Counted from the stretch's first letter, positions 24,929-34,226 are shown. The stretch is 64,000 bases of DNA from DASXMR01 sp036495525 (GCA_036495525.1 DASXMR010000050.1:118672-182671); one strand, 5' to 3'. Notes: generated by a model not told the origin, from the sequence alone. Numbers and translations: made by a program.

Positions 24929-26536
24929 TCACCAGAGGCTGTGCTGGGAGCCGATGGGGTCGCCGGCCCACTCGTGCATCTCGGCGAGGTTGTCGTGCGC
25001 CGGGAATTTCGCCGCCGCTGGGCCGTCAGCGAAAGCGCGCAGCACGTTCGCGGTGACCTTGCGGACGAACCGGCCGGTCCGCTGGTCGATGCCGAAGCCG
25101 ATGTTGCCGGTGAACGAGCGGACCCAGCGCATCGTCCCGGTGTTGAACACGCCCGCCCCGCCGCTGTGGGTGTAGTAGGCCGAGTCGGCGAAGCTGTTGA
25201 TGCCGCGGCAGTTCAGCCGCGAATGCGAGAGCACTTCGATCGGCCGCTCGACCGGGGAGTCCGGGTTGACCCTGTCGTACTCGATGCCGACCAGGCCGCG
25301 GAACCTGGTACCAGCGCGCACGCCGGTGCCGCGGAACATCCAGGCACTGGGGCTGACCACGACGAAGTCAGCGTCAACCGGGTTGGACTCATACAGCGTG
25401 CCGGTGAGCGAGGACTCCGGATCCGGGTGCGGCGGTTCCCGCCAGTCGCTGGTGACCAGCGCGTTGTCCTCGCCGTACATGGGATCCTGCAGATAGCTGG
25501 TCTTATAGCAGATGACCAGCCGGTTGCCGCCGAGGCTGGTGCGGTCCAGCCGGGTCCGCCGGAACATCGCGTTCGCGCCGAGGAAGGCGATGTTGACGCC
25601 CGCGTCCCTGGCGGCGGTGACGTTCGCCCGCTCCGGCGGCGACCAGTACTCGTCGTGGCCGCAGGAGACCAGCGCGCTCGCGCCGCTCAGCAGCGCCGGA
25701 TCGGCGGCCAGGTCCATCGCCGTCTCGTAGGCCAGCGGCAGCCCCATCCGCTCGGCGAGCTCGATCAGGTTCCGCTCGTGCGCGAGGAACATGAACGCGC
25801 CGTCGAGGTCATACGGCCGGTCCAGGCTGACCGCCAGCGACCTGTTGTTGTAGTCGGCCAGGCCGCCGGGCCCGTTGTAGAGGTCGTAGCCGCCCCACAT
25901 GTTGTAGGCCTGCCAGGTCGGCACCGAGTTCTTGATGACGACCTTGCCGGCGGTGGATGGCGAGCGGATGGTCAGCGGCACGAACCGCTGCGCCCCCGAC
26001 TCGGCGTCCAGCCGCAGCAGGTAAGAGCCCTCGGGCCAGTCGTGCGTGGGCAGGATCAGCGACGGCTCCCAGGCCGTGGTGACCGTGTTGGTGCCGTGCC
26101 GCAGGGTCAGCCGCCGCTGCCGCCGGCCGAGCACGCTGCCGGAGTGCCAGACCAGCCGTGCCCGGTCGCCGGAGTACCAGCCCATCCGGTAAGCCATGAC
26201 CTTGAACGACCGGGCCGTGGTCGAGACGAACAGCTGCACCGGCTCCCCGGCCTGCACGCTGGCCCGGCTGGTGTACCCGACGATCGCGTCGGTGCCGCCC
26301 AGGTGCCTGATCGGCCAGCGCGGATCTCCGGGCAGCGAGTTCTCCGCCACATGCCGGCGCGCGAACTGGGCTCGCCGCCCAGCGGCCGCGGCGCTGTCCG
26401 ATGCCGGTCCGGATCCCGCCGACTCGCTGATGAGTCTCGTCGCGAGAACAGCCGCACCTGGCACTGCCACCGCAGCGGCAGCGCGGCCGAGGAAGACCCG
26501 CCGGGTGTGCCAGCGGTCATTTTGGCCCACATTCAC
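24929..26536 (-). CDS. Secreted N,N-dimethylformamidase-beta-like protein (twin-arginine signal)
   Basis: 535 residues. The N-terminus has a twin-arginine signal (TRRVFLGRAAAAVAVPGAAV). Residues ~85-190 form an Ig-like domain (VQAGEPVQLFVSTTA, MGWYSGDRARLVW), then a large domain similar to the C-terminal part of N,N-dimethylformamidase large subunit: YNMWGGYDLYNG, VSLDRPYD, LVSCGHDEYWSPPERANVTA, FLGANAMFRRTR, WMFRGTGV. Family knowledge: in true DMFase this part holds the iron site; most secreted actinobacterial relatives have no assigned substrate. Stands alone, with the antitoxin remnants downstream. Confidence 0.85.
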   Translation of the reverse strand: MNVGQNDRWHTRRVFLGRAAAAVAVPGAAVLATRLISESAGSGPASDSAAAAGRRAQFARRHVAENSLPGDPRWPIRHLGGTDAIVGYTSRASVQAGEPVQLFVSTTARSFKVMAYRMGWYSGDRARLVWHSGSVLGRRQRRLTLRHGTNTVTTAWEPSLILPTHDWPEGSYLLRLDAESGAQRFVPLTIRSPSTAGKVVIKNSVPTWQAYNMWGGYDLYNGPGGLADYNNRSLAVSLDRPYDLDGAFMFLAHERNLIELAERMGLPLAYETAMDLAADPALLSGASALVSCGHDEYWSPPERANVTAARDAGVNIAFLGANAMFRRTRLDRTSLGGNRLVICYKTSYLQDPMYGEDNALVTSDWREPPHPDPESSLTGTLYESNPVDADFVVVSPSAWMFRGTGVRAGTRFRGLVGIEYDRVNPDSPVERPIEVLSHSRLNCRGINSFADSAYYTHSGGAGVFNTGTMRWVRSFTGNIGFGIDQRTGRFVRKVTANVLRAFADGPAAAKFPAHDNLAEMHEWAGDPIGSQHSLW

Positions 26537-26664
26537 AGGGTTGCCGCCGCAGCATCACCTACTGGTTAGCAGAAAGCAATAACTTGCCCAAGGATTCAGA
26601 GTGTCAACCTGGGAAAACGCCGCAACGCGGTCACCAGCTGACGAGTCGCCGGGCCGCCCCCCGG

Positions 26665-27864
26665 TCAGGCGCCGGGCACGGTGGCGGGCAGCGAAGCCGC
26701 CATCCGCCGTACCGCCTCGGCCATCAGCTCCGGCGAGGTGCCCATGTTCAGCCGGACGAAGCCGGCGCCCTGGCTGCCGAAGTCGACGCCGGGGCTGACC
26801 GCGACCTTGCCGCGGTCAGTGAAGACAGCCGCCGGGTCGTCGCCGAGGCTGAGCCCGCGGCAGTCAAGCCAGGCCAGGAAGCTCGCCTGCGGCGGCTGAT
26901 AGCGCACCGCCGGCAGCCGGGCCGCCAGCAGACTGGCGAGCTGGCGCCGGTTCGCGTCCAGCTGCCCGAGCATGGCGTCAAGCCAGCCGAGCCCGCCGGT
27001 AAACGCGGCCGCCGAAGCGAGCACCCCGAGGTTGCCGGGCAGCAGCGCCTCCCAGCGCGAGTCAAGCAGCTCAGCCCCCTGGCGCGAGCCGGCGATGGCG
27101 AGACCGCACTTGAGGCCGGGGATGTTCCACGCCTTCGACGCCGAGGTGAACGCGAACGTGTGCTCGGTCATCTCGTGGTCGAGCGACAGGAACGGGACGT
27201 GCCGCGCGCCCGGCAGCGCCAGCGGCGCGTGGATCTCGTCGACCAGCAGCACCACCTGGCGGCGCAGGCAGATGTCAGCCACGCATCGCAGCTGCTCGGC
27301 TGACCACACCCGGCCGAGCGGATTGTGCGGGCTGCACAGCAGGTAAGCGCTGACGTCGTCGGCCGCCAGCGCGGCGTCGAGCGCGTCGGGATCCAGGTCG
27401 TAGCGGCCGTGGCCGAGCGATCGCAGCGGCGCCTCAACCACCCTGCGGCCGGTGAAGCCGAGCCGGAAGAAGAACGGCGCGTACACCGGCGGGTTGATCA
27501 CCACGCCTGAGCCGGGCGGGGTGACCGCGGTGACCACCTCGGCGATGCCGGTCATCACGTCGGGTATCGCGAAGACCATCGCCGGGTCGGCCGCCCAGCC
27601 GAGCCGCCCGGCGGCGAACGAAGCGAACGCCTCCGGCAGGTCCCCTTTGAGCCCGTAGCCGCAGTCACCGGCGGCCAGCGCGGCGGTGATCGCCTCGCGG
27701 ATCGGCTCGGCCAGGTCGAAGTCCATCTCGGCCACGAACGACGGCAGCACGTCCGGCGGGTAGGTGCGCCACTTGAAGCTCGTGCGGCGGCGCAGCGTTT
27801 CCAGCGAGCAGGTACCGAGCAGGGGGTCCACCTGGGGATCGTAACGCCCCGATCTGCCGGGCAC
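26665..27864 (-). CDS. PatB/MalY-type PLP-dependent C-S beta-lyase (aminotransferase fold)
   Basis: 399 residues. FKWRTYPPDVLPSFVAEMDF is the hallmark N-terminus of the MalY/PatB group. Other features: GYGLKGDLPEAFASF, LCSPHNPLGRVWS, LLVDEIHAPLALPGARHVPF, the PLP lysine in TSASKAWNIPGLKCG, and FVRLNMGTSPELM with the carboxylate-binding Arg. Family knowledge: cleaves cystathionine or cysteine conjugates. Divergent from the PHP gene. Start as given places the family N-terminus about 27 residues in. Confidence 0.92.
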   Translation of the reverse strand: MPGRSGRYDPQVDPLLGTCSLETLRRRTSFKWRTYPPDVLPSFVAEMDFDLAEPIREAITAALAAGDCGYGLKGDLPEAFASFAAGRLGWAADPAMVFAIPDVMTGIAEVVTAVTPPGSGVVINPPVYAPFFFRLGFTGRRVVEAPLRSLGHGRYDLDPDALDAALAADDVSAYLLCSPHNPLGRVWSAEQLRCVADICLRRQVVLLVDEIHAPLALPGARHVPFLSLDHEMTEHTFAFTSASKAWNIPGLKCGLAIAGSRQGAELLDSRWEALLPGNLGVLASAAAFTGGLGWLDAMLGQLDANRRQLASLLAARLPAVRYQPPQASFLAWLDCRGLSLGDDPAAVFTDRGKVAVSPGVDFGSQGAGFVRLNMGTSPELMAEAVRRMAASLPATVPGA

Positions 27865-27959
27865 GTCCCGGCCTGGCCGTGCCTGGCGCTACGGACCCGG
27901 CGCACTGGCCTGGCCAGCCGGCCCTGACACGGCGCTCGGTCGGCGCGTCTGGCCAGCGG

Positions 27960-27971
27960 ATCTGATCAGAT
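27960..27971. promoter_or_regulatory. Perfect 12-bp palindrome upstream of the PHP hydrolase gene
   Basis: ATCTGATCAGAT lies 6 bases before the ATG at 27978, between divergent genes. It is a good size for a dimeric regulator site and would cover the ribosome-binding region or a leaderless start. The binding protein is unknown. Confidence 0.4.
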
Positions 27972-27977
27972 GAGCAC

Positions 27978-29213
27978 ATGGGCACCAGTAGGCACGAAGG
28001 GCGCTGGACTCTGGACGACCGCTTCAGCTCTGCCTGGCACTACCTGTCGGTCGAGGTTCCCCCCGGCGCCTGCGCGCTGCGCGCCGAGCTGGACTACGAC
28101 AGGTCCGGGGCCACCCTCGACCTCGGCTGCATCGGCGCCGCCGGATTCCGCGGCTGGTCGGGCGGCGCGCGCCGGTCGTTCGTTATCACCCCGGATGCGG
28201 CAACGCCCGGCTACCTGCCAGGCGAGCTCGAGCCTGGCGACTGGCAGGTGGTGGTCGGCCTGCACCGGCTGCCACCGGACGGCGCTGAATACCGGGTCAC
28301 CGCCGAGATCAGCACCGTGCCGGGCGAGCTGCAGCCGGCCAGGCAGCCCGATCCGATGCCGCCGCCGACCGAGCGGCCGGCCCGCCGCGACCTGCCGGCC
28401 GCTGCCGGGCACCGCTGGCTGGCCGGCGACCTGCACAGTCACACCGTGCACTCCGACGGGGTGATGACCGTCCCGGAGCTGGCCAGATTCGCCGTCGGGC
28501 AAGGGCTCGACTTCATCGCGATCACCGACCACAACACGATCAGCCACCACGCCGAGCTGCCCGCCGCCGCCGCCGCGCACGGCATCTGCCTGGTACCGGG
28601 GCAGGAGGTCACCCGGCAGGAGGGGCACGCCGGGGCGCTCGGCGATGTGGGCTGGGTTGACTTTCGCGAGCCGGCCGACAGCTGGCTCAAGACCACGGAG
28701 GAACGCGGCGGCCTGCTGTCGGTCAATCATCCGATCGGCGGGCACGTTAGCTGGACTCTTCCGATGAAGCGCCGCCCGCCGCTGGCCGAGATCTGGCACT
28801 GGAGCTGGCTGGACAAGCACTGGACCACGCCGTTCGCCTGGTGGCTGGCCTGGGCGCCGGACGCTATCCCGGTCGGCGGCAGCGACTGGCACCGGCCGGG
28901 GTCCGACGCGCCGCCAGGCTCGCCCACCACCTGGGTCGAGTGTCCGGTCGACGACCCGGCGCAGCCTGCCAGCCCCGGCCAGGTGCTGGACGCCGTCGCG
29001 GCTGGCCGCACAGCGATCTCAGCCCGGCGGGACGGCCCGGTGCTGCTGCGGGTCGACGGGGACCTGCTCGCCGCTGGCGCGGACGGCACGATCCTGGTCG
29101 GCCCGGACGGCCCGCTGGCGCGGGTGCGCGGGCAGCTGGCACGGTTCGCCGGCCAGCCTGGCTTGCACAAGCTCAGCGACATGACCGGTGCGACGCTGGC
29201 GCTCACCAGCTAG
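27978..29213 (+). CDS. PHP-domain phosphoesterase, CehA/McbA family
   Basis: 411 residues. Residues ~1-130 form a beta-rich N-terminal domain; the PHP domain starts at WLAGDLHSHTVHSDGVMTVP (HxH metal ligands), followed by LDFIAITDHNTISHH, LVPGQEVTRQEGHAGALG and PVGGSDWHRPG. Family knowledge: metal-dependent hydrolases of the CehA/McbA group act on carbamates or phosphoesters. Substrate here unknown. Its TAG overlaps the stop of the convergent deazaflavin oxidoreductase gene by four bases. Confidence 0.88.
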   Translation: MGTSRHEGRWTLDDRFSSAWHYLSVEVPPGACALRAELDYDRSGATLDLGCIGAAGFRGWSGGARRSFVITPDAATPGYLPGELEPGDWQVVVGLHRLPPDGAEYRVTAEISTVPGELQPARQPDPMPPPTERPARRDLPAAAGHRWLAGDLHSHTVHSDGVMTVPELARFAVGQGLDFIAITDHNTISHHAELPAAAAAHGICLVPGQEVTRQEGHAGALGDVGWVDFREPADSWLKTTEERGGLLSVNHPIGGHVSWTLPMKRRPPLAEIWHWSWLDKHWTTPFAWWLAWAPDAIPVGGSDWHRPGSDAPPGSPTTWVECPVDDPAQPASPGQVLDAVAAGRTAISARRDGPVLLRVDGDLLAAGADGTILVGPDGPLARVRGQLARFAGQPGLHKLSDMTGATLALTS

Positions 29214-29755
29214 TCGCGGCTCGCGCCCGGCTGTGTCCCGCCATCGCCGGCCGGGCCGGCGTCGCCGCCCGCGCCGCTGTCGCCGGCCGGGCCGGTGCTG
29301 ATCCGGAAGACGGGAAAGCCGGGCGCGATCTCGAGCAGCCGTGCGTCCGGCGACTCCGCGTCCACGCCCTCGAAGAACATGCCGACTTCCCATTTCCAGT
29401 TGCGCAGGTAGTTGCGCAGCACTGGCGGCTTCTGGTCGTCGGGCAACTCGGTCGCGGTGAACGGCTCGGTGCGGCGGCCCACCCGCAGCTCGCCACCGCC
29501 CGCGGCGCGCAAGTTGCGCACCCACTGGGTGTGACCGCGGGGAGCGACCAGGTAGCGCCGGCCGTCCATGGTGAGCGGGTTCACTGGCGTGGTGCGCCAC
29601 TGCCCGCTGGTGCGGCCGCGGACGGCCAGCACCCGGCTGCCCCGCACGGAGACGCCTGCCTTGGTCAGGCTGGCCACGACATTGTTGAGGAACCGGCCGC
29701 TTGCCCGGCCGAGCGGCGTCGTCGGCATCACGTAGCGGCTGTCGCTGCCGGTCAT
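29210..29755 (-). CDS. Deazaflavin (F420)-dependent oxidoreductase, DDN-like
   Basis: 181 residues. Starts at ATG 29755 after AAGGAG (7 bases). The split beta-barrel family pattern is clear: VLAVRGRTSGQWRTTPVNPL, DGRRYLVAPRGHTQWVRNLR, AAGGGELRVGRRTEPF, LRNYLRNW. Family knowledge: related to mycobacterial Ddn, reducing quinones or nitro compounds with F420H2. The last ~25 residues are a Gly-rich tail. Divergent from a TetR regulator across four operator-like copies, so probably repressed by it. Confidence 0.9.
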   Translation of the reverse strand: MTGSDSRYVMPTTPLGRASGRFLNNVVASLTKAGVSVRGSRVLAVRGRTSGQWRTTPVNPLTMDGRRYLVAPRGHTQWVRNLRAAGGGELRVGRRTEPFTATELPDDQKPPVLRNYLRNWKWEVGMFFEGVDAESPDARLLEIAPGFPVFRISTGPAGDSGAGGDAGPAGDGGTQPGASRD

Positions 29756-29768
29756 CTCGTTCTCCTTC

Positions 29769-29852
29769 AGATCAGTGCTCTGTATTGAGATCAGTGTTCG
29801 CGGTTCCAACTGGATTGTCAAGAGCAGTGCTCTCGTTCTTGATCGATGCTCT
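29769..29852. promoter_or_regulatory. Four operator-like 13-bp copies in a divergent promoter
   Basis: AGATCAGTGCTCT (29769-29781), AGATCAGTGTTCG (29788-29800), AGAGCAGTGCTCT (29821-29833, a perfect palindrome around its central G) and TGATCGATGCTCT (29840-29852). The first and second are 19 bases apart, as are the third and fourth. They occupy the space between the deazaflavin oxidoreductase and TetR genes; two pairs suggest one pair for each promoter. Binding by the adjacent TetR protein is inferred. Confidence 0.7.
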
Positions 29853-29873
29853 GAATTGTGGCAGCCTTGCCGC

Positions 29874-30641
29874 ATGCCCGCCATCCGAACCGCTCGTGAG
29901 CTGGCCAGGGCCGAGCTGACCAGCCAGATCAAGTGCGAGGCCCGGCGGCAGCTCGCCGAGCAGGGCGCCCAGCGGCTGTCCCTGCGCGCGGTCGCCCGCG
30001 AGCTTGGCATGGCCTCGTCAGCGATCTACCGTTACTTCCCCAGCCGGGACGAGCTGCTCACCGCCATGATCGTCGACGCGTACGACGCGCTGGGCGATGC
30101 CGTCGAGGGGGCAGCCGGCGCCGGGCCAGGCACGGATGCCAGGGCACGCTGGCGCGCTTGCTGTCACGCCGTCCGCAGCTGGGCACTGGCGAGCCCGCAC
30201 GAGTACGCGCTGATCTACGGGTCACCGGTACCCGGCTACCGGGCTCCGCGGCAGACGGTCGAGCCGGCCGGGCGGGTGCCAGTGGTGATCGGCAGCATCC
30301 TGTCCGATGCCTGGCCGGACGGCGGCTCCCGGCCAGCGGCGCCGGGCGACGGCCGCCGTCCCGCCCAGGACCGCGCCGCGCTGGCGGCCGATCACGCCGG
30401 GCCGCTGGCCAGCTCCGAGCTGCCCGGCCAGCTGGCGGCACAGGCCGCCGTGATCGCCGGCCACATCGCCCCTGGCGTGCCGGGACCCGTGGTGGCCAGG
30501 GCGCTGGTCGCCTGGACCCAGCTGTTCGGCATGGTGAGCTTCGAGCTGTTCGGTCAGCTGGCCGGCAGCGCCGACCCGGCCGACGGCTTCTTCGCCTTCG
30601 CCGTTGAGCAGATGGCCGACTATCTCGGCCTGCCCGGCTGA
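29874..30641 (+). CDS. TetR-family transcriptional regulator
   Basis: 255 residues. Helix-turn-helix at residues ~15-65: LTSQIKCEARRQLAEQGAQR, LSLRAVARELGMASSAIYRY FPSRDELL. The C-terminal domain (CCHAVRSWALASPHEYALIY GSPVPGY; AWTQLFGMVSFELFGQ) is of the TetR_C_13-like type often found beside F420-dependent or flavin enzymes. ATG 29874 is the start giving a normal N-terminal arm. Divergent from the oxidoreductase at 29210-29755, whose operator-like repeats it probably binds. Confidence 0.9.
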   Translation: MPAIRTARELARAELTSQIKCEARRQLAEQGAQRLSLRAVARELGMASSAIYRYFPSRDELLTAMIVDAYDALGDAVEGAAGAGPGTDARARWRACCHAVRSWALASPHEYALIYGSPVPGYRAPRQTVEPAGRVPVVIGSILSDAWPDGGSRPAAPGDGRRPAQDRAALAADHAGPLASSELPGQLAAQAAVIAGHIAPGVPGPVVARALVAWTQLFGMVSFELFGQLAGSADPADGFFAFAVEQMADYLGLPG

Positions 30642-30672
30642 CCGGCTGCTGCCGCGGCCGGACCGGCTGTGC

Positions 30673-31350
30673 TCACTCCGCCCAGGGCAGCCCGGCCGCG
30701 TCCACGGCGGTACGCAAGCCGCGGGTAGCGCCGGGCGGCACCGGCGGCAGGATCAGGCAGTGGCAGCCGACGCAGATGGAACCGGAGTCAGCGAGCCGGT
30801 TGTTGCCGACCATCAGGGTCCGCTCCGGCGCCACGCCCAGCCGCTCGCACGCGGTCAGGAATGGCTCCGGGTCGGGCTTGGCGATGCCCAGGTCGCAGGA
30901 CAGCACGAAGGTCGAGACGAACGCGTCGAGGCCGGTCGCGGCGTAGCCCTTGTCGATCGACCAGCCGGTGTTGCTGACGATCCCGATCGGCAGCCCGGCG
31001 CCGGCGAACGACTTGAGCGTGGCCGGGGTGTCCGGGTACGGCACCATGGTCTGCGGGTTGGTCTTCCACTCGTCGTACATCAGCTCGGCCAGGCCTGCAG
31101 CGATCTCCTCGAACGGGGCGTAGCCCGTCACGTACGCCGCGCGGTGATCGGCCCTGGACAGGTTGCGGCGACTGCGCTTTTCCCGCATCAGGGTGCGGCT
31201 GTGCTCCTTGGACCGGCGCCAGTATCGCGCGGCGTCTTCCTCGGTGATGTCCACGCCAAGCCGGGCCGCGTGCGCCCGGACGGCTGCCACGGGCGAGGTG
31301 CGGTGGGTCAGCGTTCCGCCGTTGTCGAACAGGACTGCGTCATAGCGCAT
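30673..31350 (-). CDS. HAD-superfamily hydrolase
   Basis: 225 residues. Motif I is FDNGGTLT, where the second Asp of DxD is replaced by Gly as in dehalogenase-like and some other HADs; motif II is VSNTG, motif III Lys is in GIAKPDPEPFL, and motif IV is VGNNRLAD, where the usual acidic pair is reduced. Standard phosphatase activity is therefore uncertain. ATG 31350 follows GAGGAG. It lies just downstream of the ECF transporter operon on the same strand, so a link to the transported compound is possible, though unproven. Confidence 0.85.
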   Translation of the reverse strand: MRYDAVLFDNGGTLTHRTSPVAAVRAHAARLGVDITEEDAARYWRRSKEHSRTLMREKRSRRNLSRADHRAAYVTGYAPFEEIAAGLAELMYDEWKTNPQTMVPYPDTPATLKSFAGAGLPIGIVSNTGWSIDKGYAATGLDAFVSTFVLSCDLGIAKPDPEPFLTACERLGVAPERTLMVGNNRLADSGSICVGCHCLILPPVPPGATRGLRTAVDAAGLPWAE

Positions 31351-31443
31351 CGTGCGTCTCCTCTGCTATCTGGAGGCTGACGATGCGGGCCGTCCGCGCC
31401 TGACGGCGGGGCCGGTCGACCGCGGGAACTGAGCCGGGGGCGC

Positions 31444-32397
31444 TCATCCGTACACCCTGGCGCCGATATGGAAGTGGCTGAGCAGCAGCGCGGTAACCAC
31501 GAGCACGACGAGGATCACGTAGCCCCACACGTCGACAGCGGCCAGCCGGTGCTCTTGCAGCGAGCCGCGCCTGCGGTTGGCGCCGAACCCGCGAGCGTCG
31601 GCGACCATCGCCATGGTCGTGGTGCCCCGCAGGGTGCCGACGAGCAGCGGCACGGTGATCAGCACCACGCACCTGCCCACCCGGCGGGCATAGTCCGGCC
31701 ACCTGGTCAGCTCGAACCAGCGCGGCCGGGACAGGTCATAGCCGCGCAGCTCGACGGCGCGCAGCACCAGCGAGGTCCGCGCGATCATGTCGGGCAGGAA
31801 CCGCAGCGCGGCGGTGAGCGCGAAGCCGACCTGCGGCGGCGCACGGAAGCGCTCAAACGCCCAGGTGAAATCGCCGACGTCGGTGCTGATCAGGATCAGC
31901 ATCGAGGTCGACACCGTGACCAGGACCCTGGCCGACTGCTGCAGCCCGAAGACCAGCCCGTAGCTGGTCACGCCAGGCGAGCCGAGCCAGCTGATCGTCC
32001 ACGGGAACTGGTACAGGAAATGGATGGGGGGGCGGGGCAGGTAGTACAGGCCCTGCGACCAGAACCCGGTTAGCGCAGGCCCGATCATCATCACCATGAG
32101 CACCCGGATCCGCTGCCTGGACGGGCGCAGCCAGAGCCACGGCAGGATCGTCAGGGCGAACACGATCAGCATGAAGTTCCAGCTCAGCACGATGCTGAGC
32201 ACGCCCATGCCGATCGGGTAGAGGACCTTGAGCCGCGGGTCGAGTTTGTGCAGCGGGGTGTCCCTGGCCTCATAGGTGACCAGCTCCCGCAGCCCGCCGA
32301 GGCCGACGAGCTTGAAGAAGGCAACGGGCAGCAGCAGCGGCACGGCGAACACCATCAGGTAGGAGATAACCGTCCGCGCGAGCAGGGTGTGGGTCAT
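31444..32397 (-). CDS. ECF transporter transmembrane (T) component, YkoC/EcfT type
   Basis: 317 residues with about six transmembrane helices. The two cytoplasmic coupling-helix motifs typical of EcfT, which contact the ATPases, are visible as AVELRGYDLS and VADARGFGANRR. The N-terminal membrane helix precedes YEARDTPLHKLDPRLKVLYP, another conserved EcfT stretch. ATG 32397 overlaps the ATPase TGA. Last gene of a four-gene operon in the order S, small membrane protein, ATPase, T, matching ykoE-D-C order. Confidence 0.9.
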   Translation of the reverse strand: MTHTLLARTVISYLMVFAVPLLLPVAFFKLVGLGGLRELVTYEARDTPLHKLDPRLKVLYPIGMGVLSIVLSWNFMLIVFALTILPWLWLRPSRQRIRVLMVMMIGPALTGFWSQGLYYLPRPPIHFLYQFPWTISWLGSPGVTSYGLVFGLQQSARVLVTVSTSMLILISTDVGDFTWAFERFRAPPQVGFALTAALRFLPDMIARTSLVLRAVELRGYDLSRPRWFELTRWPDYARRVGRCVVLITVPLLVGTLRGTTTMAMVADARGFGANRRRGSLQEHRLAAVDVWGYVILVVLVVTALLLSHFHIGARVYG

Positions 32398-34205
32398 GAC
32401 TGGCTCGCGGTCTCAGCGTCAGCTGGCCGGTGCGCCCGTACCGCTGCGGCCAGGGCGCTGACGCTGAGCAGGACGTGCCCGGCGGCGGGGCCGAGCAGTG
32501 CTGCCTGCAGCCGGGCGAGCGGAGGGGCCAGCACGCCCCAGCGGGCCAGCTCGTCGGTCCTGGCGAGCACCTGGCTGGCCGGGCCGTCGAGGCGCACCTG
32601 CCCGGCGCCGAGCAGGATGACCCGTGAGGCCCGGCTCGCCACCGTCCTGATGTCGTGCGTGATGGTCACGACGGTCAGCCCGGTCCGCTCCCGCACCCGG
32701 TCGAGCAGCTGCAGGAACGCGCGCTTGTGGTCGGCGTCCTGCCCCGTCGTCGGCTCGTCAAGGACCAGCACGCCTGGCGCCCCGACCAGGATCGCCGCCA
32801 GCGCCAGCCGCTGCCGGCCGCCCTGGCTGAGTTCCCACGGGCTGGCCTGCTGCTGATCAGCGAAGCCGAAGAACTCGATCGCGCCCGCCACGTCGAGCAC
32901 CGGGTCAGCCGGGACCGCACGGAAGCGGGTGCCGAACTCAAGCTCGGCCCGGACCGTCTCGGCGAAGAGCATCTCGTCGGCCGCCTGCAGCAGCAGCGCG
33001 ACATGACGCGCGTTCTCGAAGATTTTTCCCGGCTTGACCGGGTGGCCGCGGAACTCAACCGTCCCGCTGGACGGCGTGCCCAGGCCGACGGTCAGGCCGG
33101 TCAGGGTCGACTTGCCAGAGCCATTCGCCCCGATCATCGCCACCCACTCGCCGTCGGCCACCGACAGCGTGACGTCATCGACCGCCCGCTTGCCGTCGAA
33201 GGCGACGCTGACCCCGTCCCAGCGCAGGACTGGCGGGGCCGCCGGCGGACCTGCGGGTCCAGGCTGGTCAGGCTGCACGGCCGGCCGGGCGTCCTGGCCC
33301 AGGGCGCTGGCGAGCGCCGGGACGAACCAGGTACCGCTGAGCGCCGCGGCCGCTTCCTCGACCGACAGCGGGGCCGGGCCGGGAAAGGCCTCCGGCACCG
33401 CGTGGGCCAGGGCAACCATGTCAGGAATGCCGACGCCGGTGGCACGCCAGGGTGCCTCGTCGTCCCAGGCCCCGCGTGGCGGCTGGTCGAGCACGACCCG
33501 CCCGCTGTCCATCAGCACCACCCGGTCCGCCCACGGCGCCACCTCGTCCACGCGGTGCTCGATGATGACCACGCCGGTGCCCTCGTCCCTGGCCAGCCGG
33601 CGCAGCGTGCCAAGCACCTCCTGGGCACCCACCGGGTCCAGGTCCGAGAGCGGCTCGTCGAGCACTAGCACCCGCGGCCGCATGGCCAGGGTGGCGGCGA
33701 TCGCGGTGCGCTGCTTCTGGCCGCCGGACAGGGTGACGGTCGTGGCGCTCCGCATCCCGTCCATCCCCGTCACCTGAAGGCACCAGTCGACCCGGCGCCT
33801 GATCTCCGGCTGGGGCAGCGCCAGGTTCTCCGGGCCGAAGGCGACTTCCGACTGCACAGTCTGGCTGATCAGCTGCACGTTCGGGTTCTGGAACACCATG
33901 CCGACCAGCTGCGAGGCCTCGTGCGGCGGCAGCCCGCTGAGCGGCCGGCCCTCGAAGCTGACTTCACCGCGCAGCTCACCGTGCACCCGGGCCGGGATGA
34001 GGCCGCACAGCGCCAGCGCCAGCGTCGACTTGCCGCAGCCCGAGGCTCCGGTGATGAGTACCACCTCGCCCGCCGACACCCCGATGTCCACGTGCCGCAG
34101 GGCTGCCCGCGAGGCACCGACGTAGGCGAAGGACACGTCCCTGGCCAGCAGCTCAGGCGCGGCGGCGATGGCTCCGCCCTCCGCCTGCTGGCCCGGCCGC
34201 GGCAT
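32394..34205 (-). CDS. ECF transporter double ATPase (fused EcfA-EcfA', YkoD type)
   Basis: 603 residues with two complete ABC domains. First: GASGCGKSTL, VFQNPNVQL, LSGGQKQRTAIAATLA, VLVLDEPLSDLDPVG, IIEHRVDEV. Second: GANGSGKSTL, LLLQAADEM, LSQGGRQRLALAAILV, GVLVLDEPTTGQD, TITHDIRTV. A Pro/Ala linker near residues 295-330 joins them. It energises the T and S components encoded beside it. The fused form is typical of the YkoEDC group, linked in Bacillus to thiamine-precursor uptake. Confidence 0.93.
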   Translation of the reverse strand: MPRPGQQAEGGAIAAAPELLARDVSFAYVGASRAALRHVDIGVSAGEVVLITGASGCGKSTLALALCGLIPARVHGELRGEVSFEGRPLSGLPPHEASQLVGMVFQNPNVQLISQTVQSEVAFGPENLALPQPEIRRRVDWCLQVTGMDGMRSATTVTLSGGQKQRTAIAATLAMRPRVLVLDEPLSDLDPVGAQEVLGTLRRLARDEGTGVVIIEHRVDEVAPWADRVVLMDSGRVVLDQPPRGAWDDEAPWRATGVGIPDMVALAHAVPEAFPGPAPLSVEEAAAALSGTWFVPALASALGQDARPAVQPDQPGPAGPPAAPPVLRWDGVSVAFDGKRAVDDVTLSVADGEWVAMIGANGSGKSTLTGLTVGLGTPSSGTVEFRGHPVKPGKIFENARHVALLLQAADEMLFAETVRAELEFGTRFRAVPADPVLDVAGAIEFFGFADQQQASPWELSQGGRQRLALAAILVGAPGVLVLDEPTTGQDADHKRAFLQLLDRVRERTGLTVVTITHDIRTVASRASRVILLGAGQVRLDGPASQVLARTDELARWGVLAPPLARLQAALLGPAAGHVLLSVSALAAAVRAHRPADAETASQS

Positions 34206-34226
34206 CCGCCGCGGCCGGCCACCCGG

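Noticed and set aside
26579..26607. Promoter for the DMFase-like gene (TTGACA on the minus strand at 26607-26602)
   Set aside because: The -35 is perfect, but no acceptable -10 lies at 16-18 bases, so it is not listed as a feature.
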